NCBI RefSeq assembly: GCF_016808335.1
Contig: NC_053143.1
Coordinates: 5,799,398-5,863,397 of the forward strand
Direction of reading: 5' to 3'
Length of the DNA: 64,000 nucleotides
DNA from: Panicum virgatum
Lineage: Eukaryota > Streptophyta > Magnoliopsida > Poales > Poaceae
Of this stretch, positions 9,927 to 21,416 are shown one piece after another. The translations under genes and the position numbers were made by a program. The notes beneath the pieces are model-generated. The model had not been told where the DNA came from. It saw nothing but the letters and a program-made list of their open reading frames with translations, and made no database searches. Each line of letters starts with the position of its first letter. The first letter of the stretch is position 1.

Positions 9927-12122
9927 ATGGCCGGGGGAAGTGGTGGTCCACCCAAGCTCGATGGGAGAAACTATGCTTATTGGAAAGCTCGCATGGCGGG
10001 TTACCTTGAGGCTATTAATCCCATCGCTTGGGCGGTCACGGAGAAACCTATAGTCGGTCCTTGGAATGAAGACCAAGTTAAATATGGTGCTAGAGCAAAG
10101 AATGTTTTATTTGATGCTCTTAGTGAGGAGATCTTTGCTCGTGTTCATAGCAAAAAGACCTCTCATGAAATTTGGGAAGCACTTGAAGCTATTTATGTTG
10201 GTTCTAAAAAGCTTCGTGAAGAAAAATATCAAGTACTTAAAGAAAAACTTAATGAATTCAAAATGCTTCCAAACGAGTTGGTTGAACAAATGTTTGCTCG
10301 TTTGAATGTGCTTATTGAGGACATTAACGCTCTTGAAATTTCTCCTTTGTCTAATAGTGACATCATCCGGAAGATCCTACATTGTCTACACAAGCCCAAG
10401 TACAACATCGTCACCTCATTGCTCTATGAGAAGGATCTTGAAATGCTTGAAGTGAGTGATGTTGTTGGGAAAATTCGGTCTCATGAGATGTTCCTCTTGG
10501 GAGAAGTTGATCCACCGCAAAACAAGAGAGATCTTGCACTCAAAGCTAAGAGTGATCATAAGTCCAAGAAAAAGAACAAGTGCAAAGTTATATCACCAAG
10601 CTCAAGCGAAGATGAAGCTAATAAAGATTCAAGTGATGAAGATGGTGATGTTGAGCTAGCACTTCTCATGAGGAAGACCTCCAAGATGATGTCAAGGTTG
10701 AACAAGAAAGGGTACAACTATGACCCCAAGAAAAACAAGTTTCGTACCCGGAAGAGCAAGGACAATGACAAGAAAGTTTGTTACAATTGTGGCAAATATG
10801 GTCACCTCTCATATGATTGTCCGGAGCCTTCAAAGCTCAACAAGAAACAAGAAGATGGTGACAATCAATACAAGACTTCAAAGAAAAATTATGAGAAGAA
10901 GGACCACAAGAAGAAAGGGTCTTTCACAAGAAGAGAGAAGGTCAAGGCTTTCCTTGGAGAATGGATCACGGATGGTGAATCCTCAAATGATGACTCAAGT
11001 GATGAAGAGTCAAAGAAAAAGATTGTGGGGATTGCCATGCATGATGATGAAGATGATGGTGATGAGGCACCTCTACCTCCACCACCCATGTGCTTCATGG
11101 GAAGAGGTAACTCCAAGGTGAGTGATGATGAAGACTCCTCTAGTGATGAAAGTGAACATTGCTTATCTCCTAATGAAGTGCAAAACATCCTAAAAGAGTA
11201 CCAACAAGTGATCAAGAAGTACAAATCAAAATGTAAAGTTCTTAAAATTGAATATGCCAAGCTTAAGGTCTCAAATAATGAGTTGATTGTTAGGCATAAT
11301 GAGGTAGTAGAAACTCATGATACAAGCATTGTTCCTAGCAAGCAACTTAGAGAGGAGCATGACAAGCTACTTGTTAAGCATGATGAATTGAATGTTAAAT
11401 ATGAGGAAATAGTTGTGCTTAACAAGTCTCTTACTTCATGCAACAAGAAGCTGAAGCTTGACTATGCAAACTTAAATATGAAATATCAAGAACTTGACCT
11501 TGCCTTTGATGCTTTGGATGAAGAACTAAAAGAATCTCAAAAGAAAGTCATCAAAGTCAATATAGCTACTTCTTGTGATGATCTTGTGGAGTTGCCTCAC
11601 CCTATTACTTGTCATCATGCTTCTCCTTCTTGTTCAAAGACTAACCATGATAGGGAGAAACAACTTGAGAAGGAACTTGAAAGCATGACCAAATGCATGT
11701 TCAATGTGACAAGAGGAGAATACTTGCACAAGGAGATTCTCTTCCACAATGCAAGGCACTTTGGGATAAATGGACTTGGATCATTTCCCAACCCTCCGAA
11801 AAATTGTCCCAAGTCGCCGGAGCTCATGGCATGCTTCAACAAGGAAGTTGGCTCATATTGTCAACATTGTCAAGTCACCGGACATCACACAAGGGAGTGT
11901 CCAATTCCTACTCGTCCACCTCCTACCTTGCCTCCTAATTATAAGTCTCAATTCAATGAAAATCATTTCTTGTTAAGCAAGCTTAAAAGTGGCAAGGTTA
12001 AGGCAAAGTTTATTAGCACTCAAATTAAGGGAAAGCTACCACGCCAACTTTGGGTTCCTAAAGCTTTAGTAACTCATGTCAAAGGACCCAAACTTGCATG
12101 GGTTCCCAAACCTCAAAAGTGA
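9927..12122 (+). CDS. gag: Sirevirus Gag polyprotein
   Basis: 731 residues, ATG at 9927 just after the PBS. The N-terminal segment around LDGRNYAYWKARM is the copia gag-type start. A UBN2-like gag core follows, then a CCHC knuckle CYNCGKYGHLSYDC (near residue 285), acidic Ser/Asp-rich stretches, a likely coiled coil (about 420-560) and a second CCHC knuckle (CQHCQVTGHHTREC, near residue 650). Two zinc knuckles and this length fit the large Gag of Sireviruses. The frame ends in TGA (12120-12122) with a further in-frame TAG at 12135-12137 before pol. Pol is therefore not made by simple fusion; suppression or splicing would be needed, and gtgtag at 12132-12137 resembles a splice acceptor. Confidence 0.9.
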   Translation: MAGGSGGPPKLDGRNYAYWKARMAGYLEAINPIAWAVTEKPIVGPWNEDQVKYGARAKNVLFDALSEEIFARVHSKKTSHEIWEALEAIYVGSKKLREEKYQVLKEKLNEFKMLPNELVEQMFARLNVLIEDINALEISPLSNSDIIRKILHCLHKPKYNIVTSLLYEKDLEMLEVSDVVGKIRSHEMFLLGEVDPPQNKRDLALKAKSDHKSKKKNKCKVISPSSSEDEANKDSSDEDGDVELALLMRKTSKMMSRLNKKGYNYDPKKNKFRTRKSKDNDKKVCYNCGKYGHLSYDCPEPSKLNKKQEDGDNQYKTSKKNYEKKDHKKKGSFTRREKVKAFLGEWITDGESSNDDSSDEESKKKIVGIAMHDDEDDGDEAPLPPPPMCFMGRGNSKVSDDEDSSSDESEHCLSPNEVQNILKEYQQVIKKYKSKCKVLKIEYAKLKVSNNELIVRHNEVVETHDTSIVPSKQLREEHDKLLVKHDELNVKYEEIVVLNKSLTSCNKKLKLDYANLNMKYQELDLAFDALDEELKESQKKVIKVNIATSCDDLVELPHPITCHHASPSCSKTNHDREKQLEKELESMTKCMFNVTRGEYLHKEILFHNARHFGINGLGSFPNPPKNCPKSPELMACFNKEVGSYCQHCQVTGHHTRECPIPTRPPPTLPPNYKSQFNENHFLLSKLKSGKVKAKFISTQIKGKLPRQLWVPKALVTHVKGPKLAWVPKPQK

Positions 12123-12137
12123 TTCATTTGTGTGTAG

Positions 12138-15100
12138 GTGAACTACAAAGCCGGTGGCAAGCATTTGGTGCTTGATAGCGGATGTACACAACACATGACC
12201 GGCTATGTAAAGATGTTCATCTCACTAGATGAAGATGTGGGCGATTATGAACATGTCACCTTTGGTGACAACTCAAAAGGAAAAGTGGTAGGTTTGGGTA
12301 AGGTAGCCATAACCAAGGATCTTTCTATCTCTAATGTGTTGCTTGTTGAGTCGGTTAGTTTCAATTTGTTATCTATTTCTCAACTTTGTGATTTAGGACT
12401 AATATGCACCTTTAGTGATAGTGAGGTTATAGTGATAAGCAAGGAGGACAAGAGCTTAATATTCAAAGGATTTCGACATGGTAACATTTACCTTGTTGAT
12501 TTCTCATCTAATGATGCAAGCTTGGCGACATGTCTCTTCTCCAAGAACTCCATGGGTTGGCTTTGGCATCGCCGAATTGCTCATATTGGCATGAGCCAAC
12601 TCAAGAAGGCCTTCAAACGAGGTATGGTGGTTGGTGTTAAAGATGTTACATTTGACAAAAAACAAATTGTGTAGTGCTTGTCAAGCCGGGAAGCAATTTG
12701 CATCATCACATCCCATGAAAACTTATTTATCAACATCAAGAAGCTTGGAGCTACTACACATGGATCTCTTTGGGCCAACCACCTACAAAAGTCTTGGCGG
12801 TAATCTCTATTGTCTTGTAATTGTTGATGATTATTCTAGATATACTTGGACTTTCTTTTTAGAGGACAAGAGCAAGACTATGGGGATCTTCAAGATTTTT
12901 GTCAAGCAAGCTCAAAATGAATTTGAGTCAAGTGTTGTGAAGGTCCGGAGTGACAATGGCACGGAGTTTAGGAACACTCAAGTGGAAGAGCTTTGCAACG
13001 ACTTGGGGATCAAGCATGAATTTTCATCAACATACACACCCCAACAAAATGGAGTGGTGGAGAGGAAGAACAAGACATTGATCACTCTTGCAAGAGCAAT
13101 GTTGGATGACTATGGCATCTCACAAAGATTTTGGGCGGAAGCCATCAACACCGCATGCCATGCATCCAACCGAGTTTATCTTCACCGCTTCTTGGGAAAG
13201 ACACCCTATGAGCTTCTCATTGGGAGGAAGCCCAACATCTCCTACTTCCGGGTGTTTGGTTGCAAATGCTACATCTTCAAGAAAAGGAAGCACCTAGACA
13301 AGTTTGAAAGTAGATGTGATGTTGGTTTTCTTATTGGTTATTCATCAAACTCCAAAGCATATCGAGTATTCAATAGTGCTACAAGCAAGATTGAAGAAAC
13401 TTGTGATGTGGAGTTTGATGAGACTAATAGCTCCCAAGGGGAAGTTTTCTCTTGTGATGATGTAGGTGATGAACCACTTCGAGAAGTCATGAAGAACATC
13501 ACCATTGGGCAAGTCAAGCCAAAGGAGGTAGAAGAGCTACAAGCCTCATCCACTCAAGTTGAAGTCACTTCCAAGGATGACTCAAAGGATGAAGACAAGT
13601 CTACATCATCACATCACCATGATGAGTCATCCGATGAAGAAGATGATGCCTCACCTCCTTTCCATGATGCCCAAGATGAACAAGTGGTTGAAGAACAACT
13701 TCCATTTGATGACACGCACATCACAAGTGAACAAGCCCAAGCTCAAGATCAAGATGACGAATCACTAGAAGAATCAACGTCTCAAGCACAAGAGAGGCTT
13801 ACAAGAACTTCAAGAAATCATCCCATTGACTTGGTCATGGGTAACCCCTCTAGTGGAGTAAGAACTCGAAGACGTCAATATGCCTCTTTTTGTGAACATT
13901 ACTCATTTGTTTCTTGCTTGGAACCCACAAATATAGATGAAGCTCTTGAGGACCCGGATTGGGTGATAGCCATGCAAGAAGAGCTCAACAACTTCACCCG
14001 CAATGAAGTTTGGGTTCTTGAAGAACGTCCTCAAGACAAGAATATCATTGGTACCAAGTGGGTCTTCCGCAACAAATAAGATGAGCATGGTGTAGTGATT
14101 CGCAACAAGGCAAGACTTGTGGCAAAGGGCTTCGCACAAGTTGAAGGGTTGGATTTTGGTGAAACATTTGCCCCCGTTGCAAGACTTGAAGCCATTCGTA
14201 TCCTTTTAGTGTACGCTTCACATCATAACATGAAACTCTTTCAAATGGATGTGAAGAGTGCGTTCTTAAATGGCTTGATTAATGAGTTGGTGTTTGTTGA
14301 ACAACCTCCCGGGTTTGAAGACCCTAGATATCCTAATCATGTTTATAGGTTGCACAAGGCACTCTACGGGCTCAAGCAAGCGCCAAGGGCTTGGTATGAA
14401 CGCCTTCGTGACTTCCTTCTCAACAAGGGCTTCAAGATCGGGAGGGTGGATACAACTCTATTCACAAGAATCATCAATGAAGAGCTATTTGTATGTCAAA
14501 TATATGTTGATGAAATCATTTTTGGTTCAACTAACTCCACTCTTTGCAAAGAATTTGGAGAAATGATGGCTAGGGAATTTGAGATGTCCATGATCGGTGA
14601 GCTCAATTTCTTCCTTGGGTTTCAAATCAAGCAATTGAAGGAAGAGACTTTCATCCATCAAGAAAAGTATACAAAGGATATTCTCAAGAAATTCAAGATG
14701 GATGATTGCAAGCCGATCAAGACTCCAATGCCAACTAATGGACATCTTGACTTGGATAAGGGAGGTAAATCGGTTGACCAAACTCTCTATCGTTCTATGA
14801 TTGGGTCACTCCTTTACCTAACCGCATCTAGGCCCGATATCATGTTTAGCGTATGCATGTGTGCCTGTTTTCAAGCTAATCCTAAGGAATCACACATTAG
14901 TGCCGTTAAGAGGATCCTTAGATATCTCAAGCATACGCCTAGCATAGGCTTGTGGTACCCCAAAGGCGCTAGTTTTACTCTCTTGGGATACTCGGATTCG
15001 GACTTTGCCGGATGTCGTGTTGATCGCAAGAGTACATCGGGTGGGTGCCACTTGCTAGGGCGTTCCTTAGTCTCTTGGTCGTCAAAGAAACAAAATTCCG

Positions 15101-15456
15101 TGGCCTTGTCAACCGCGGAGGCGGAATACATTGCCGCCGGGGCTTGTTGTGCTCAAATCCTCTACATGAAGCAAAGCCTCTTAGACTATGGTGTAGTATT
15201 AGATAGGATACCACTCCTTTGTGATAACGAGAGTGCCGTTAAAATTGCAAATAACCCGGTTCAACACTCTCGTACCAAGCACATAGATATTCGCCATCAC
15301 TTTCTAAGAGATCATGTGGCAAGGAATGATATACTACTTTGTGGTGTTCGTTCCGAAGATCAATTGGCGGATATCTTCACCAAACCTCTAGATGAGAGCA
15401 CCTTTTGTAGGTTGCGAAGTGAGCTTAACGCTTTAGATGCTTCTAACGTCATATAA
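12138..15456 (+). pseudogene. pol: Sirevirus Pol (protease, integrase, RT, RNase H), broken
   Basis: Same frame as gag, after two stops. The order is aspartic protease (LDSGCTQHMTG), GAG-pre-integrase (LWHRRIAHIGM), integrase with Cys pair CSACQAG and DDE residues in HMDLFGP, VRSDNGTEF and PQQNGVVERKN, then RT (KLFQMDVKSAFLNG) and RNase H (YSDSDFAGC, VALSTAEAEY). Lesions: a frameshift in the A-run at about 12656-12661, a TAA stop at 14077-14079 between integrase and RT, and YVDE instead of the invariant YVDD in the RT active site (near 14508). The element could not self-replicate. The C-terminus continues intact to 15456. Confidence 0.92.
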
Positions 15457-17106
15457 TTGCCTTGTCATATAGATGCATTTCATTTGTACATATGCTAGGG
15501 GCTTGTCTAACCTTGTTAAGATAGTGATGAACATGGGTCTTGCATGAGCCGGTGGTCTTGGTTTTGCTCATGGCATGAAGAATGGTTCATCATGAAGAAG
15601 CTTGCCGAGGGTTCAAACTTGACAAGATAGATTTAAATTTTTGCAATGCATGTGCTTGTCATATAGAATGCATCCATGTTTGATTTCTCGCTTTGCATTG
15701 GCATTGCATCACGTTAGTAGCATCACAAGGGAGCAAATCACACTTCGAGAAATATATTCATGCTAAATATGATATATCATCTCCACAAGAGTGATAAGAT
15801 CTTTTTGCGCTTTCATGCCTATTGAGCCATGTCCTATCGAACTTAAAGTTTCAATCTCTAAGTTCATAGGCAAAGTGGCTCATACATTTGGTTTTTTGTG
15901 TTTAAACCTCGCTTGGTTCTTAATTTGTATATGTTTATTTAAAAGCTTGCGAGCACTTAGTATGAGTGTTTGAGGGGTGAGGTTGTCTCTCGAAAATGGT
16001 CCAAATTGAGTGTTTATGGCTTTGGTTTTGCAAATTTGGATCAGAAGTAGAGTTTATAGTTCAGCAGAAAATTTCCTTAACCACCGGTTAAACCGACGCC
16101 TGGTTTTTCACTGCATCGGTTCAACCGGTGCTTAAAGTCTTCGTGGCTCGGTTTCTGCATCGTCTCTGGAACAAACTCCGACCGTTACACCGATGACCAC
16201 CGGTGCTTCCGATGCATGGCGGATGAACCGACGCTTCAGCATCGGTTCAACCGGTGCTACTGCGTGGAGTAAATGGCCCCTTGCAAAGCCTCTGGACCTT
16301 ACTCCTGCCAATGCACCGACGCCCGTCGGATGTTCCGGTGCCTCAATGGCGGATCTTCCGGTGCCCCTGTTGACCACGTTTTCATCTAAATCAGATCTGG
16401 TCAAAGTTACACCGGTGATTACACCGATACTTTTTCTCTGAACCATCGGATCTTCCGGTGCTTAGGGTTGGCGGGCCCGTCTGTTTTGTTTTCACTTAAC
16501 CCTTCCGCGGGCCCCACGCGTCAGCTTCACACTGTTTTTCTTCCTCCTCGCGAAACCGCCGCCCCTGTACCCGCGCTCGTACGCCGCGCCGCCGCCGCCA
16601 CTCCTGCACCGCCCCTCCGACTCCGCGCCCGAGCTCTTCACTACGCCGCCGCCCGCGCACGCCCACACTCCTTGCGCACGCTGCTCCGCAGCCGCTCGCA
16701 CGCCCCAGCTGCGCCTGTGCCACCCACGCGCCGCCGCTCACCGCCGCCGTCGGCCTCTCTCCAAGCGCCAGCAAGCCTCCTCCACACAGTGCTGCTCCAC
16801 TCCTTCTCCCACGCACGAGTTTTCAAGCCCGATTTGAAGTTCTCTCCACCCTTGATTCGGTGCACACAAGGTGTTCGAGGAATTGCCTCTTAGGTGTTTC
16901 TTCGATTTCTTCCCTGATCTGCTAGGGTATGGCCCTTACACTCCTTGGCAAAGTGAAATTCCTTTAATACATCATCCTTTGCACACATGCACATATACGC
17001 ACACACTCTTTCTTGATCCTGCAAATCCCTTAGTGTGGTTTTTCGACGAATATCCACTAGAATTCATGTTTTAGGCTCATATCCTACCATGCTACTTTTG
17101 TGACAG
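15457..17106 (+). other. Sirevirus pol-env spacer with palindromes and a candidate splice acceptor
   Basis: Non-coding spacer. Between 16080 and 16460 it carries ccaccggttaaaccgacgcc and similar motifs echoing the LTR palindromes, then a GC-rich stretch (16500-16800). The env-like ATG at 17107 directly follows ttttgtgacag, a good splice-acceptor match, suggesting a spliced subgenomic mRNA (inference). Short ORFs here look incidental. Confidence 0.5.
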
Positions 17107-19416
17107 ATGGCAGGAGATAAGAAGGGCAAGGGAAAGATGGTTGTGCAGAAGAAGAAGAAGCGCACCCGTGAGGACCGCGAGCGAGAGCAAGCTGAGGCAG
17201 TTGTAGACGCAGCAGACAGACAGGGATCCCTTCGGATCAGGGATCCTCAGGTTCAGGGGGAGCCACAGTTGCAGTTACGTCGCTCAGGACGTACTCAGAC
17301 AGCTCAGACCACACCTGAGTCCCGCTCACGTCCACGGACTCGAGGTGGTGGCACTCAGAGGGGAGCAGGTCATGCTCAGCAGCAGCACACCGACAGTCAG
17401 ACTCAGACAGGAGGTCAGGACAGTGGTGAGGAGCTGCCCGAGGTTGAGTTGTTTGATCTCAGGGGTATTCCAAGACCTAGGGTCAAGAGACTGAGATATG
17501 TCACCCCGGAGCAGTGGTTTCCCGAGCAGAGAGACGTTGGAGTTGATCGTCGCTTTTACACTCTGCTCCAGGAGTCTTTTGACCACACCTACTGCCAGTT
17601 GGATATCAAGATCAGTGAGCACAAGATGCTCCACTGGGTGGCTATGCGTGTAGCAGCAGGTGGGACTCCAGTACTTCCTCTTTTTGAGAGATATGTTGGA
17701 TTGCCTGCTCTACTCAGTGAGAGGTCCAGATACATTCGAGAGTGGGTTCGAGTCTTCTACGCCACTCTGTTTATTGAGGAAGACCGGCAGTTTATAGACT
17801 TCATGTTCCAGGAGAGGCACTATCGTTTGACCCGAGCACGACTGGCTACCTTACTTGGAGTTCAGATTGCCGAGGAGACACACTTCGTGCACTATCAGGC
17901 TTATGGCAGCACGGTGCCTCCTCGTCGTCCTCATGAGTCTCATGTACCATCTGATGAGGAGATCAGTGTTCTCTTCCAGCAGCCCTTCCTGCCTGGCACA
18001 CCGAGGACTCCGGACAGGCTGACTCACGTGGTACACTCTATCCACCTAGCTCTGAGGAAGAGTCTGCTGTTCCGGATTGGATACAACGAGGGAATTACAG
18101 CTCTGCAGCAGTGGCTCCTACTATATATCATGACAGGTCGTGACTTTGACCTAGTCGACTTCTTTATCTGCGAGCTAGAGGACGTGATTCTGGATGGGAT
18201 GATAGTTCACCGTCGCCATCCGTTTGCTCATTGGATCTGCTGGATTCTGGCTCCGCTAAGTCAGAATGAGCATATGGATGAGCTGGAGCACTCGAGGACA
18301 CACTTCAGTTTTTACTCACCTGCTACACCTCGAGACGGTCGTCGTGGCTCGAGAGGCCAGCGCAGGGCACAGCAGATTCTTGATGAGCGTGTCTTGGCTG
18401 AGGGCAGAGTTGCAGACGATCCGACAGCAGCCGAGGACGCTTCACTAGCTGCAGCAGAGGCCCAGCTCCCACACTACCTGATCACAGACTCGGAGGACTC
18501 GGAGGATGACGAAGATTTCATTCCTACTGTTACCGTCCCTCGAGGAGCTCATGATGATGAGGCAGGATCCTCTGGTGCAGCCCGCACCCCTGCTCCTCCG
18601 GTTACCACTGCTCAGGTCATTCAGCCCGATGCACTTGCTGCCATTCTTACTCGGCTTTCAGACCAGCAGGACAGATTTGCTGCAGCTCAGCTAAGCATGC
18701 AGGCCGAGTAGGCTCACCAGCAGGAGGCCCAGACACTTGTTCTTGAGGGCATTCGGCAGCAGCAGGAGGCCATGAGGCTATAGCTACAGCAGCAGTCCCA
18801 GATACAACAGCAAATGTTCACATTCTTCTCGGGATGCTTCGGTCAGCTGTACCGTCACACTGGACTGCCTGAGCCTCAGCTCCCTACACCCCAGCAGCTC
18901 CAGTTCGACCCTACTGCTCCCGCTCCTCCTGTTGGCGGTTTTGTGTAGACACCCTTGTCATCCTTCCCGATGTCACCATTTCTTCAGACCGGGTTGTTTG
19001 CCAGTCCTGTACCAACTGCTGCTCCGGCTCCTGCTCCACAGCCTAGTGTTTGGACTACCGAGCAGCGTGCAGAGTTTCTTAGACAGCAGCAGATCCTACA
19101 CCAGCTCCAGCACCCCTCGGCTCAGTCACTCACGTTCGAGTCACCTTCACAGCCTGAGGTGCTCCGTCCGTCCGTCGTACGCCCCACTCAGCCAGACCTG
19201 ACTCCCGTCACGTTTGCTCCTCCGACGGACTCCACGATCGTCGCCGCGCCAGCTTCTACCGCTACTCCAGCTACTTCTGCTGCTCCGACGACTCCGGTCG
19301 AGCAGAAGTCTTCTTCGGTCGATGACGACTGGACGGACGACGACGCCGACGACTCCGCCGCTCAGTTTTCCACCGGACCCAGCAGGAAGACCCCGCCTTC
19401 TCCAGCTCAGGATTAG
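17107..19416 (+). pseudogene. Sirevirus env-like ORF with three TAG stops
   Basis: A single frame of about 770 codons begins MAGDKKGKGKM. It has a basic N-terminus, a conserved middle domain (about residues 115-390, around RYVTPEQWFPEQRD and YVGLPALLSERSRYIREW) of the type annotated as a putative plant transposon protein, an acidic stretch, then a Gln/Pro-rich tail. Three in-frame stops, all TAG (18709, 18781, 18946), interrupt the tail in Gln-rich sequence, where each probably replaced a CAG. The first 534 residues (17107-18711) are open. Position between pol and the 3' LTR matches Sirevirus envelope-like ORFs; an actual envelope function is unproven. Confidence 0.75.
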
Positions 19417-19442
19417 ATCGCCTTTCTTTTTGGTGCTTTGTT

Positions 19443-19681
19443 GCCAAAGGGGGAGATAGATTGGGGGAGTAGAGATAGGGGGAGCTTGGTGGTTTGTGGC
19501 GTGATTGGATCTTCATGGATTTTGTGTATGGACATGTTATTTGGATATTGTGTATGCTCTGTGTTGACATGTCCCTACATGTGCTTTATTTCGAGTAATG
19601 CATGCTTGTTTAATCGTTTTCAATTTCATATCTTGTGTATCTCTACTTTGTGTTGTCATCAATCACCAAAAAGGGGGAGAT
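19443..19681 (+). other. Multiple polypurine tracts before the 3' LTR
   Basis: aaaaagggggagat at about 19668-19681 abuts the right LTR and is the main PPT. Upstream copies aaagggggagata (about 19446), ttgggggagtaga and tagggggagc form a cluster. Multiple PPTs are a Sirevirus hallmark. Confidence 0.8.
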
Positions 19682-21416
19682 TGAAGTGCATCTAGACCGA
19701 TAGATGTAAATGGTAAGTTTCGGTGATTAATGACAACCATATGTGACTAACGTATGTTTTGAAGGAAAAATTATTGTTTAATTTAGTCTCATATGAAATG
19801 TGAAAAGAGACCCCTCAATTCGGAACAATCATGCGTGCCAAGGACTCAATTTCAAAGATTAAGGACCTTTCTAGTCTCAAGTGTCACAAGGAGATGAAGG
19901 ACACTTGATTTAGATAGGATTTATAGTTTTTAGTTCTTGACTGTACTATTAAGAGGGGTTCATGAGTTAGTAGCTTGATCAAAATTGAGTTGGCCTTAGA
20001 AATCTTGCACACTCGCTCAAAAACAGCTCAAGATGGTCAATAGAAGTTAACACAACACTTGGAAGAAGAAACAATCGAAGTTACATTGAAATCCAAGTCA
20101 ATTCAGCTGAAAACCAGAAAAAACAGCAGCACCGGTTGAACCGGTGCCCTAGTGTCAGAGCATCTGATGCTTGGCGGAAGGACCGATGCCCTGTCGGTCT
20201 ATCTTCTCTGGATGAAGGCAGAAGTCAAGTCTATCACCGGTTGAACCGATGGTCAAAAAAGTAAGCACCGGTGCAATGGAAGTTCTTTGTTCCAGAGAGC
20301 ATGTTTTGGTGGACTTCAACTTCTCTTCAGCACCGGTTGAACCGACGCTTCGGAATCAAAGCACCGGTGCATTGAACGTCCTATGTTCCAGAGAGCTTGT
20401 TTAATTGATCAGTAAACCTCTTCAGCACCGGTTGAACCGATGCCCCTACGGAGCATGCACCGGTGCATTGAAGCAAGCCTGGACACTGTGTCAGAACCCC
20501 AACGGCTACAATTTTGACACAGAGAGACCGGTTGAACCGACGCCTCAAAACTGACACCCATCGGTTCTTCCGGTGCTCACAGATTTTCTGCAGTGGACTT
20601 CCAACGGCTATGTAACTCCTTCCACTCTATATAAGGGCACCCCATGGCTCATTTCACTTGCCTTTGACACCCTGAATACTTGAGGCCACCCAAGAGAAGA
20701 AGAGAAAGTGCTTTGAGCAAATAAGAGAAGATCTAGCATTTTGTTTGTGCTCCAACCTTGAAGAATCCATCCTTTGCAAGTGTAGCAAGCGTGCTTGAGC
20801 TAGGGCCAACTGAATGTAGGTCAAGTGAAGGCTTAGGAGCTTGTTACTCTTGGTGTTTGACGGCACCTAGCCGGTCTTGGTGATCGGGAGGTTCTTGGTG
20901 AGCTCTTGGTGTTTGTGGGAGCCCCAAGACAAGAAGATTGTACACGGTGTGAAGCTCGCCGTTCCGGAGATGGAGAAAGAGCATTCTTAGTGATCACTTG
21001 CTCCTTGGTGAAGCAAGGGAGCTATACCCTTGTGTGGGTGCTCCAACGTGGATTAGGGGGGAGCGTCAACTCCTCGATACCACGGGAAAAAATCCGGTTG
21101 TCTCGTGTCTCTTACTTTTATTTCAAGCAATTAAATCCTTTTGTTGTTACTCTTGTCTTTGATTGCTTGTAGTTTGACTAGGACAACTTGCATGGTAGTG
21201 TGATCGTTTGCTTAGGTTTTGTTCTTGCTTGTGTGATATCCTTTAAGCAATATGATCATGATAGTGTGGTTACCTACCTAAGGACCTTGTGCTAGTATGC
21301 TCTAGTGACTAGGTTTCAAATTTATAGATTGGGCAATACTAGTTTAGGTTAAGGACTAGTTAGAAATTTGAAAAAGTCCCAATTCAATCCCCCCTTCTTG
21401 GGCCACGATCCTTACA
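19682..21416 (+). repeat. Sirevirus right LTR
   Basis: 1735 bp near-identical copy of 8143-9878, ending ccttaca, followed by the TSD aaccc (21417-21421). Many of the few differences from the left LTR are C/T or G/A transitions. Confidence 0.95.

Larger units (their letters stand above)
8143..21416 (+). mobile_element. Sirevirus-type Ty1/copia LTR retrotransposon, 13.27 kb, structurally complete
   Basis: Two long LTRs (8143-9878 and 19682-21416, TG...CA) flank an initiator-Met PBS, a large gag, a copia-order pol (protease, integrase, RT, RNase H), an env-like ORF and a polypurine tract. A 5-bp TSD (aaccc) is intact. The env-like gene after pol, the large gag, several polypurine tracts before the 3' LTR and palindrome-rich LTRs point to the Sirevirus lineage. 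By eye the LTRs differ at fewer than about 20 of ~1735 positions, so insertion was recent. The coding region is already disabled by stops, a frameshift and an RT active-site change. It sits inside the LINE ORF2 on the opposite strand. Confidence 0.95.

Noticed and set aside
16468..16893. 141-codon frame upstream of the env-like ORF as a separate gene
   Set aside because: GC-rich low-complexity, no domain, and overlaps opposite frames; more likely leader sequence.
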